The position numbers and the translations under genes are program-made. From JBPCPM01 sp050999155 (lineage in GTDB: Bacteria > Actinomycetota > Thermoleophilia > Solirubrobacterales > 70-9): a DNA stretch of 49,842 nucleotides. Positions 43,213 through 49,842 of this stretch are shown piece after piece. Position 1 is the first letter of the stretch; each line of letters begins with the position of its first letter. The stretch covers positions 1-49,842 of the forward strand of contig JBPCPM010000069.1 in the NCBI GenBank assembly GCA_050999155.1. Direction: 5' to 3'. The notes below the pieces were generated by a model, which was given only the letters and a program-made list of their open reading frames with translations, was not told the DNA's origin and did not search any database.

Positions 43213-43364
43213 CGCTTTCCGCTCCTCACCCGGGCCGAACTCAACGAAAACCCCGCAATGGGGGGTGGTTCGTCGTGTTCGCCGCTTGCGTTCGGGTTTT
43301 GCCTGCCGTGCTCGCGCCGAATGCTGCGAAGACATCGCTATGGGGGGGTGGTTCGTTGGGTTCG
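43213..43364. repeat. Two degenerate tandem units of about 80 bases, intergenic
   Basis: ATGGGGGGTGGTTCG (43258-43272) is repeated as ATGGGGGGGTGGTTCG (43340-43355), with unit ends 83 bases apart. On the minus strand the two units share CAT-GCG--GT-TTCG--G--TTCGGC spacing across most of their length. No gene is seen. It abuts the truncated sigma-factor remnant. Confidence 0.5.
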
Positions 43365-43367
43365 GCG

Positions 43368-43545
43368 TGCGGGGTTCGGCGGCAGACCGTCGTCGGCCCA
43401 CCGCTGGACCGCAATCGCGAGCGCCTCCTGCACGGCGTCCCCGGCGAGGTCGATGTCGCCGAGGCCACGGATCAAGGCGGCGATCGAGCGGCCGGACATC
43501 CGCGCGGAAGATCCGGCCGATCGCGCCCTCGACGGCCGTCCGCCG
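43368..43545 (-). pseudogene. ECF sigma factor, N-terminal remnant with frameshift
   Basis: VEGAIGRIFRADV is followed, after a one-base insertion near 43497, by SIAALIRGLGDIDLAGDAVQ, EALAIAVQRWADDG and LPPNPA. This is region 2 of the ECF sigma factors that usually follow YciI genes (VAxLIRxLGDxDLAEDAVQ). The rest is absent and the sequence changes to the intergenic repeats at 43364. The pair with YciI at 43549 is therefore broken. Confidence 0.65.
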
Positions 43546-43548
43546 CGG

Positions 43549-43911
43549 TCAGACGGTGTGGGCGTCCCGGAAGGGCCGGACCTCGATCGGCTTGCCGACG
43601 CACGCGGTGACCCTCTGCGCCCAGCCCATCGCGGCGTCGAGGTCGTCGGCTTCGAGGACGTAGAAGCCGGCGATGTGTTCCTTGGCGTCGGCGAACGGCC
43701 CGTCGGTCGTCGACAGGTCGCCCTCGGAGGGGTGGACGACGGTGGCGGTGTCGGGCGGGTGCAGGCCCCCGGTGAACACGAACGCACCGGAGGAGCGCAT
43801 CTCCGCCTCGAGTTCCTCGATCTGCTTCATGAACCCCTGCATCTGTTCGTCGGACATCTCCGGGCGGGGCTCGCCCTCCACGCTATGCACGGACAGCAGG
43901 TACTTCGGCAC
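43549..43911 (-). CDS. YciI-family (YCII-related) protein
   Basis: 120 residues. KYLLSVHSVEGEPRPEMSDE, GAFVFTGGLHPPDTATVV and DGPFADAKEHIAGFYVLEAD match YciI-like proteins, which usually sit beside ECF sigma genes. Start GTG 43911 with GAGGAG seven bases upstream. Its sigma partner downstream is broken. Confidence 0.9.
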   Translation of the reverse strand: MPKYLLSVHSVEGEPRPEMSDEQMQGFMKQIEELEAEMRSSGAFVFTGGLHPPDTATVVHPSEGDLSTTDGPFADAKEHIAGFYVLEADDLDAAMGWAQRVTACVGKPIEVRPFRDAHTV

Positions 43912-44044
43912 GGTGTGCTCCTCTCGAAATGGCGGCGGGCCGTTCCCGCCTCTCACATTGGCTACGAGCGGGACACGCCCGAATCGACAGCCTGGGCCGA
44001 GTCTCTCGCGTTCGCCCTTCGGGGAGGGCAGTTAGGGTCCGATC

Positions 44045-44248
44045 GTGAGCGAGTTCCCGACCTCCGACATGCAGGCGACGCAGATCCTCGTGGTCAGCGA
44101 CACGTCGGCCTCGCGGCTGTTCTACGAGGACGTCGTCGGCGCCGAGTTCCTCACCCCGCCGGTCGAAAACGACTTCGAGGTCCGCTGCTTCTTCCGCGAC
44201 CCCGACGGCCACCTGCTGGAGATCAGCCAGGCCAAGCCGGGCGACTGA
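44045..44248 (+). CDS. VOC-family (glyoxalase-like) protein with internal deletion
   Basis: 67 residues, about half the usual size. The first strand and helix (ATQILVVSDTSASRLFYEDV) are joined at VGAEFLTPP directly to the last strands (EVRCFFRDPDGHLLEISQA). In full-length relatives a GAE occurs both after the first helix and before FLTPP, so an in-frame deletion between these similar sites would produce this protein. It probably cannot form the metal site of a normal VOC enzyme. Start GTG 44045. Confidence 0.65.
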   Translation: MSEFPTSDMQATQILVVSDTSASRLFYEDVVGAEFLTPPVENDFEVRCFFRDPDGHLLEISQAKPGD

Positions 44249-44255
44249 GCAGCGG

Positions 44256-46514
44256 TCAGCCGGCCTCGTCGCCGACGAGGACCTCGACCCGCGCGTTGTA
44301 GTCGGGGATGTCGGACTCCGGCGAGCGCTCCTGGCCGATCAAGATGTTGCCCTCGGGCCAGTGGACCTGGAGGTTGCCGGGGGCGATGTCGGCGACGGTG
44401 ACCCGGGCGGGCAGCTGCCCGTGCTCGGAACGCAGCAGGACGGCGTTGCCCTCGTCCACCCCGAGCCGCTCGGCGTCGGTGGCGCTCATCATCACCGACT
44501 CCCGGCTGACGCCGTTCAGCGGATCCTCGGCCTCCTGGACAATCGAGTTGAACTGCTTGCCGCGCCTGGTCGACAGGCGGAAGCGGCCGTCGTCGGGGGG
44601 CGGCTCGGGGGGCTGCACGGCGGCGAAGTGGGCGAGCCCGTCGTCGGTATCGAACTCCTGGCCGTCGGGGCCCTCGCACAGGCGGGGCCCGCCGTACTGG
44701 AAGGAGTCGCCGCCGTTTCGCAGCTGGTCGAGCTGCGAGTACAGCGGGATCGTCGCGGCGATCTCCCGGCGGATGTGGGCCGTGCCCTCGAAGCGGATGT
44801 CGTCGGCGTGCTCGGGCGCGACGCGTGCGGCGAGGTCGCTGAAGACCTCCCACTCGGGGCGGGCCTCGTCGATCCTTGGGCCGGGGATCTCGGGGCTCAA
44901 CACCACCCGGCGCTCGGTGGAGGTCTCGGTCACGCCGCCGGGCACCTCGTAGCGGGTGGTGGCCGGCAGCAGCAGGACCGCGGTGTCGGAGCCCTCGGGC
45001 GGCTCGAGCAGCATCTGGGCCGAGAGCGTGATGTCCATGTGGACGCGCAGGGGGATCCGGCCGAGCGTCTTGCGCACACGGGCCGGGTCCGGAAGGACGT
45101 CGACGAAGTTGCCGCCCGAGGCGAACAGGACGTCGAGCTCGCCGCGCTCGGCCGCGTCGATCATCTCCGGCGCCGTGAGCCCGGGCTCCGACGGCACGCC
45201 GAAGCCCCACGTCTTGCTGAGCTCGGCGGCGGAGTCCTCGTCGATCGGCTTGCCCCCGGGGAACGTCGTGGAGTAGCAGCCCATCTCGGCGCCGCCCTGC
45301 ACGCCCGAATGGCCGCGGATCGGCATCAGCCCACAGCCCTCACGGCCGATCCAGCCCTGCGACAGGGCGAGGTTGACGATCGCCCGAACGCCCTCCTCGC
45401 CGTCGGAGTGCTGCGTGATTCCCATGCTCCACACCAGCACGCCGCGCTCGGCCTTGCCCACCATCTCGGCCAGGCCGAGCATCTCGTCGCGGCTGGTGCC
45501 CGAGAGCGTCTCGAGCTCCTCCCAGGTCGCCTTCTCGCAAATCGCCTTGAGCTCGTCGAAGCCCTCGGTCTTGTCGCTGATGAACCGCTCGGACGTCCAG
45601 CCCTGCTCGATGATGTGCTTGAGCACGCCGGTGAGAAAGCCGACGTCGCCGCCCGTGGAGATCTGGAAGAAACGGTCGGAGATCTTGGTGCCGAACAGGG
45701 CACTCTCGGGGGTAGAGGGGATCCAGTAGGCCTCCATGCCCGGCTCGCGGTAGGGCCCCACCGTCGCCACCTTGGTCCCGGCCTTCTTGGCCAGGTGCAG
45801 GTACTTGGTCGTGACCGGCTGGTTGTTGGCCACGTTGGACCCGATGAACACGATCAGGTCGGTGCCGATCCAGTCGCTGTAGGAGCAGGTGGAGGCCGGG
45901 GCGCCGACGGCCGCCTTGAGCGTCGCGGTGCTTGGCGAGTGGCAGACCCGCGCGGCGTTGTCGATGGAGTTGGTGCCCATCGCGCGGGCCGCCTTCTGGG
46001 CGACGTAGTAGTTCTCGTTGGCCATGCCGCGGCTCGTCAGGTAGAAGGCGATGCGGTCGGGCCCCGCCTCGGTGATCCGGTCGGCGACCATGTCCAGGGC
46101 CTCGTCCCAGCCGATTCGCGTGAACCCGCGCTCGCCGGCGCGGCGCAGGGCCGGGTAGGGCAGCCGCCCGAGTCGGCGCAGCTCCTCCCCACTGAGCGTG
46201 CGCAGCGCCTCGGCGTCGGTCAGCGCCTCGGGATCCATCGCCCCCATGGTGTTGAGGCGCAGCAGCCGTAGGCGCACGTTGCACAGGTGCACGCCGTCGA
46301 TGGTCCAGTCGCGCAGCCCCTTGGTGCCCAGGGCGCAGCCGTCGCAGACGCCGTCGCGCAGGATCCGCCACGCGTACCGCGGGCTGTCGGAGTTCTCGGC
46401 CGCGGCCCGGAACACCTCGTAGAAGTTGTTGGGCCGCTGCTCGCCGATCCCGAACGGCTTGAGGCTCGCCCAGTGCTTGGGGGTGGGGAGCTTGGTCGGC
46501 TCGCGCAGCGCCAT
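44256..46514 (-). CDS. FdhF/YdeP-family molybdopterin oxidoreductase
   Basis: 752 residues. RILRDGVCDGCALGTKGLRD followed by DGVHLCNVRLRLLRLNT is the YdeP-type N-terminus. GMANENYYVAQKAARAMGTN, GSNVANNQPVTTKY, MGITQHSDGEEGVRAI and GMxA-like cofactor regions continue. The C-terminal MopB domain ends with VQEAEDPLNGVSRESVMMSA. YdeP proteins are related to formate dehydrogenase alpha but lack a well-defined substrate. It starts at ATG 46514, divergent from fdhD, whose product is needed to sulfurate the Mo cofactor of such enzymes. Confidence 0.93.
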   Translation of the reverse strand: MALREPTKLPTPKHWASLKPFGIGEQRPNNFYEVFRAAAENSDSPRYAWRILRDGVCDGCALGTKGLRDWTIDGVHLCNVRLRLLRLNTMGAMDPEALTDAEALRTLSGEELRRLGRLPYPALRRAGERGFTRIGWDEALDMVADRITEAGPDRIAFYLTSRGMANENYYVAQKAARAMGTNSIDNAARVCHSPSTATLKAAVGAPASTCSYSDWIGTDLIVFIGSNVANNQPVTTKYLHLAKKAGTKVATVGPYREPGMEAYWIPSTPESALFGTKISDRFFQISTGGDVGFLTGVLKHIIEQGWTSERFISDKTEGFDELKAICEKATWEELETLSGTSRDEMLGLAEMVGKAERGVLVWSMGITQHSDGEEGVRAIVNLALSQGWIGREGCGLMPIRGHSGVQGGAEMGCYSTTFPGGKPIDEDSAAELSKTWGFGVPSEPGLTAPEMIDAAERGELDVLFASGGNFVDVLPDPARVRKTLGRIPLRVHMDITLSAQMLLEPPEGSDTAVLLLPATTRYEVPGGVTETSTERRVVLSPEIPGPRIDEARPEWEVFSDLAARVAPEHADDIRFEGTAHIRREIAATIPLYSQLDQLRNGGDSFQYGGPRLCEGPDGQEFDTDDGLAHFAAVQPPEPPPDDGRFRLSTRRGKQFNSIVQEAEDPLNGVSRESVMMSATDAERLGVDEGNAVLLRSEHGQLPARVTVADIAPGNLQVHWPEGNILIGQERSPESDIPDYNARVEVLVGDEAG

Positions 46515-46574
46515 CGAGGGTGACCGTACCCAGCGGGGGACGGTCGCATTCGGCCTGTCGGCGATACTGGCCGC

Positions 46575-47345
46575 GTGAGCCCCCGGATGCATACGCGGGT
46601 CAGCTACGACGGCGGCAGCGACGAGGTCGCGGTCGAGGAGCCGCTCGAGATCCGGGTCGACGGCGAGCCGCTGGCGGTCACCATGCGGACCCCCGGTCAC
46701 GACGAGGAGCTCGCGCTCGGCTTCCTGCACGGCGAGGGCTTGATCGACGGCCCGCGCACCGTGTCGCCTGGGGCCGAGCTGGAGGCCAACACCGTCGACG
46801 TGGCGGGCCCGCTGGTCGGCGACCCGGGCTCGCGGAGCTTCTACGCGACGTCCTCGTGCGGCGTGTGCGGCAAGGGCGCCATCGAGCAGCTTGCCGTCGA
46901 TTCCCCGGTGCTGGGTCCGGGGCCGGTCGTCGAACGGACGTTGCTGGCCGCACTGCCCGACCAGCTGGCCCAGCCGGTGTTCGAGCTCACCGGTGGGCTG
47001 CACGCGACGGGGCTGTTCGGCGCCTCGGGCCGGGCCCTGTGTACCCGCGAGGATGTGGGCCGCCACAACGCCATGGACAAGGTGATCGGGTGGGCCCTGG
47101 ACGAGGGCCTTGTTCCTCTCGCCGAGTTGGTCCTGTGCGTCAGCGGGCGCCTGTCGTTCGAGCTCGTCCAGAAGGCCGCGGTGGCCGGCTGCCCGATCCT
47201 CGTCGGGGTGGGCGCTCCCAGCTCGCTCGCGATCTCGCTGGCCACTGAGCGTCAGATGACGCTGTGCGGCTTCGCCCGGGCGGGACAGATGAACGTCTAC
47301 GCGGGATCTGGCCGGGTGGGCACGGAGCCGGCCGAGATACCGTGA
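46575..47345 (+). CDS. fdhD: Formate dehydrogenase accessory sulfurtransferase FdhD
   Basis: 256 residues. The sulfur-carrying motif is SCGVCGKGAIEQL (about residues 94-106). GHDEELALGFLHGEGLI, GRALCTREDVGRHNAMDKVI and SGRLSFELVQKAAVAGCPIL are family landmarks. FdhD moves sulfur from a cysteine desulfurase to the Mo-bis-MGD cofactor of formate dehydrogenase-like enzymes, here most likely the adjacent YdeP protein. GTG 46575. Its stop overlaps the next gene by GTGA. Confidence 0.95.
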   Translation: MSPRMHTRVSYDGGSDEVAVEEPLEIRVDGEPLAVTMRTPGHDEELALGFLHGEGLIDGPRTVSPGAELEANTVDVAGPLVGDPGSRSFYATSSCGVCGKGAIEQLAVDSPVLGPGPVVERTLLAALPDQLAQPVFELTGGLHATGLFGASGRALCTREDVGRHNAMDKVIGWALDEGLVPLAELVLCVSGRLSFELVQKAAVAGCPILVGVGAPSSLAISLATERQMTLCGFARAGQMNVYAGSGRVGTEPAEIP

Positions 47346-48073
47346 GCCCCATGGGTCACAAGGGCCGCGTGACGGGGAGGGCGATGGGCCGCTTCTGGGA
47401 CGAGCGGGCGCGCGAGGACGCGTTCTACTTCGTCGACAGCAGTCACGCCTACCGCCACCCCGACCAGGCGCGGTTCTGGGCGCGCGGATCCGAGCGCCTG
47501 AACGAGCCGCTGGGTGCCGTCGGCGCCACGCTGCACGGCGATGAGACCGCAGTGGACCTCGGCTGCGGGATCGGGCGCTTGACGCGCGCCTTGGCCGACC
47601 GGGTCCCGGCGGTGCACGGTTTCGATGTGTCGGCGGAGATGCTCCGGCGGGCGCGGTCGCTCAACCCTGAGCACGCGAACATCACGTGGCACCACGGGGA
47701 CGGTACGACGCTGCGTCCACTCCGGAGCGCGAGCGTCGACGCGGCGATCTCGAACGTCGTCTTCCAGCACATTCCGGACCCGGCGATCACGCTCGGCTAC
47801 GTGCGCGAGATCGGGCGCGTGCTGCGGCCGGGAGGGTGGGCCGCGTTCCAGATCTCCAACGATCCCGGCCTGCACGACACGCGCCACCGGCCGCCCAGCC
47901 GGCTCCGTGTCGCGCTGCGGCGCGCGCCCAAGGGCCAGCGCGACCCACGCTGGCTCGGCTCGGCCATCGATCTCGGTGCGCTCGAGCAAGTCGCGGCCGA
48001 CGCGGGCATGGACGTGGCGCAGGTCGCGGGGCGGGGCACGCAGTACTGCCACGTCCGCACGGTGCGCAGGTGA
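47342..48073 (+). CDS. SAM-dependent class I methyltransferase
   Basis: 243 residues. The SAM motif is VDLGCGIGRLTRALADR (about residues 65-81). GFDVSAEMLRRARSL, ISNVVFQHIPDP and GRVLRPGGWAAFQ complete a class I fold. The substrate is not known. GTG 47342 overlaps the fdhD stop; an ATG at 47351 is an alternative start. Its stop overlaps the next gene, so fdhD, this gene and the epimerase form one translationally coupled run. Confidence 0.88.
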   Translation: MSPMGHKGRVTGRAMGRFWDERAREDAFYFVDSSHAYRHPDQARFWARGSERLNEPLGAVGATLHGDETAVDLGCGIGRLTRALADRVPAVHGFDVSAEMLRRARSLNPEHANITWHHGDGTTLRPLRSASVDAAISNVVFQHIPDPAITLGYVREIGRVLRPGGWAAFQISNDPGLHDTRHRPPSRLRVALRRAPKGQRDPRWLGSAIDLGALEQVAADAGMDVAQVAGRGTQYCHVRTVRR

Positions 48074-49050
48074 GCGGCCCGACGCTGGTCACCGGCGCCA
48101 CCGGCTTCATCGGCTCCCACGTCGTCGCGCAGCTGCTCGACCGCGGCGAGCCGGTTCGCGTGCTGGTCCGCGACCCGGCCGGCCTGGAGCAGGTGGGCCT
48201 CGCCGGCCGCGAGGGACTGGAGGTCGTGACCGGCGACCTGCTCGACCCGGGCACCCTGCCCGCCGCCGTCGAAGGGGCGCGGCGGGTCCACCACATCGCG
48301 GGGGTGATCAGCCTCGAGCGCGGCGACGGCGAGCGGATGCACCGGCTCAACGTCGAGACGACGCAGAACCTGTTCGCGGCGCTGGAGGGCTCGGAGGTCG
48401 AGCGGATCGTCTACCTGGCGAGCATCTTCGCCCTGGCCGGCGGGGACGGCACGCCGGCGACCGAGGACTCGCCCTGGCGGCTGGAGAGCCTGCCGGTCCC
48501 GTACGTCCAGGCCAAGCGTGTGGCTGAGCTGTTCGTCCGCGAGCAGACCGAGGGGGGCATGCCGGTCGTCTTCGCCTACCCGACCTTCTGCTACGGCCCC
48601 GGCGATGTCAACGGCTCCAGCTCCGATCTGCTGGTCGGCTTTCTCAACGGTGAGGTGCCGGCGTACATTGCCGGCGGCCACAACGCCCTCGACGTCCGCG
48701 ACGCTGCCGACGGCCTGATCAAGGCCATGGACCGCGGCGAGCCCGGGCGGCGCTACCTGCTGGGCGGTACCGACGTGACGTTCAGGCAGCTGTTCGGCCT
48801 GCTGTCGTGGATCACCGACCGCTCCTCGCCGGCCATCCGGCTGCCGGCGGTGGTGGGCCGCTGGACGGGGTGGGCGGCCGAGCGCGTGCTCAGCGACCCC
48901 CCGCTAACCGAACAGATGGCGCTGATGTCCGCCCGCCGCTGGTACTACGACGACACCCGCGCCCGCAAGGAACTCGGCCACGTCTCGAGGCCGCTGGAGG
49001 AGACGATGCGCAACGCGATCGCCTGGTATCGCGAACGGGGGGTGGTGTAG
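48070..49050 (+). CDS. NAD(P)-dependent epimerase/dehydratase-like extended SDR
   Basis: 326 residues. TLVTGATGFIGSHVVAQLLD (NAD(P)-binding glycine motif, residues 5-24), VHHIAGVISLERGD, then VPYVQAKRVAELF (Tyr and Lys of the SDR site, YxxxK) and FAYPTFCYGPGDVNG. It belongs to the extended SDR family related to dihydroflavonol reductase; the substrate is unknown. GTG 48070 overlaps the methyltransferase stop. Confidence 0.9.
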   Translation: MSGPTLVTGATGFIGSHVVAQLLDRGEPVRVLVRDPAGLEQVGLAGREGLEVVTGDLLDPGTLPAAVEGARRVHHIAGVISLERGDGERMHRLNVETTQNLFAALEGSEVERIVYLASIFALAGGDGTPATEDSPWRLESLPVPYVQAKRVAELFVREQTEGGMPVVFAYPTFCYGPGDVNGSSSDLLVGFLNGEVPAYIAGGHNALDVRDAADGLIKAMDRGEPGRRYLLGGTDVTFRQLFGLLSWITDRSSPAIRLPAVVGRWTGWAAERVLSDPPLTEQMALMSARRWYYDDTRARKELGHVSRPLEETMRNAIAWYRERGVV

Positions 49051-49199
49051 ACGCTCCGGCCCGCCGTCCCCGGGGAACCGGAGCGGGTCCACCTACCGAA
49101 AGCAGGGGACCCGAGGGACCGCAAGCAGGCCTGTTGACCGGCCCGCCACCCAGGAGTAGCGTCGGTTGGCGACAAGATTCCCAGCCGAGGGAGGACGCA

Positions 49200-49637
49200 A
49201 TGCAAGGGGCAAACATCGAAGCCGCGCGGCGGCTGTACGACGAGTGCTGGAACGAGGGCAAGCTGGACGTGCTGGACGAGGTGGTGAGCGAGGACGCAGC
49301 GGTCCACGACATGTTGATGGGCGACATCGACCGCGAGGCGGTCAAGCAGAACATCACGATGTACCGCAAGTCGTTCCCCGACCTTGAGTTCACGGTCGAG
49401 GACAGCTTCGAGGCGGGCGATAAGGTCATCACGCGCTGGAGCGTGGACGGGACGTTCGAGGAGGAGTTCATGGGCCTGGAGCCCACCCACGACCGGGGCG
49501 GTCCTCCCGTTCGCGGGATCAACATCGACCGGTTCGCGGGCGGTAAGATCGTCGAGACTTGGAGCGCCTGGGATGCGCTGCAGTTCATGCGCGACGTCGG
49601 CGCCGTCTCCGACAGCGAGGTGCCGACGGCCGGGTAG
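49200..49637 (+). CDS. SnoaL-like polyketide cyclase/ester cyclase
   Basis: 145 residues. NIEAARRLYDECWNEGKLDV, HDMLMGDIDREAVKQNITMY, SFPDLEFTVEDSFEAGDKVI and INIDRFAGGKIVETWSAWD follow the SnoaL/ester-cyclase fold (small alpha+beta barrel). Function unknown. ATG 49200 with a GGGAGGA site a few bases upstream. Confidence 0.9.
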   Translation: MQGANIEAARRLYDECWNEGKLDVLDEVVSEDAAVHDMLMGDIDREAVKQNITMYRKSFPDLEFTVEDSFEAGDKVITRWSVDGTFEEEFMGLEPTHDRGGPPVRGINIDRFAGGKIVETWSAWDALQFMRDVGAVSDSEVPTAG

Positions 49638-49744
49638 CCGGCCCGGCGTTTTCGCGCTTGCAGTTCGAACAGAGGTTCGCGGAGGTCTGCGTCGCGGGGC
49701 GGATGCACCATGACCGCAACGATAGGGCGTGCCGCCGTCGGGAC

Positions 49745-49842
49745 TTACCCGCCGGCCGGCCCAGGCGCCGTCGGGTCGGCGCTCTCCTGTCCGAACGACT
49801 CGCGGACGATGAACTCCTCGGCCAGCAACGGGTTGTCGTCGG
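49745..49842 (-). CDS. C-terminus of a protein running off the window
   Basis: The minus frame DDNPLLAEEFIVRESFGQES ends ADPTAPGPAGG at a TAA (49745-49747). It is open to the window edge. Too short to assign a family. Confidence 0.4.
   Translation of the reverse strand, partial: DDNPLLAEEFIVRESFGQESADPTAPGPAGG

Noticed and set aside
44361..46271. Plus-strand 636-codon frame opposite the YdeP gene
   Set aside because: Antisense shadow of a well-supported oxidoreductase.
1..49842. CRISPR arrays, rRNA, tRNA and strong intrinsic terminators
   Set aside because: No regularly spaced repeats, no conserved rRNA stretches and no GC hairpin followed by a T run were found by eye; a covariance-model scan would settle small RNAs.

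Overview
The window is a very GC-rich chromosome segment. It has many GTG starts, start/stop overlaps of the ATGA/GTGA/TTGA type, and genes that begin 6-9 bases after a TAnnnT -10 box (leaderless transcripts). With the gene content (FdhF/YdeP-FdhD, type 2 PyrD, RDD protein, many VapBC pairs) this fits a high-GC actinobacterium. A deep lineage such as Thermoleophilia is a guess; no rRNA, tRNA or other marker is present.

Region 1 (1-5.2 kb) holds a wrecked LysR regulator gene, a TerC-type membrane protein, a fragment of an abortive-infection (Abi_C) protein, a pRiA4b ORF-3-like gene cut at its 3' end, and an IS5-family transposase fragment interrupted by a complete IS1634-family element with 17-bp inverted ends.

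Region 2 (5.2-36.9 kb) is a defence and toxin-antitoxin island. A four-gene module occurs twice in the same orientation (5184-9308 and 29635-33862). It consists of a GHKL (Bergerat-fold) ATPase on the minus strand, divergent from a ribbon-helix-helix antitoxin, a MazF/PemK toxin and a SEC-C protein. The second copy is intact; the first carries frameshifts, a lost start codon and a deletion. Between the copies lie HipBA, an HTH-nucleotidyltransferase pair, several VapBC pairs, a MazEF-like pair, pyrD, a complete type I restriction-modification system (hsdM, a Fic remnant, hsdS, and hsdR fused to an AlbA_2 domain) and ordinary metabolic genes. After the second copy come AbiE remnants and three more VapBC loci. 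Several antitoxin promoters share a GTAGCA/TGCTAC inverted repeat that overlaps an extended -10 box.

Region 3 (36.9-49.8 kb) is mostly housekeeping or accessory metabolism: crotonase, a hotdog-like protein, glutaminase, patatin, DsbA-like, RDD, YciI, a YdeP-type molybdopterin oxidoreductase divergent from fdhD, and an fdhD-methyltransferase-epimerase run with start/stop overlaps. It is scattered with deletion remnants (LLM oxidoreductase, thioredoxin, ECF sigma factor, VOC protein).

The best candidate for a new system is the GHKL ATPase / RHH-MazF / SEC-C module. The MazF pair could act as the effector, with the ATPase and SEC-C proteins as sensor or regulator. That role is inference from content and arrangement only.
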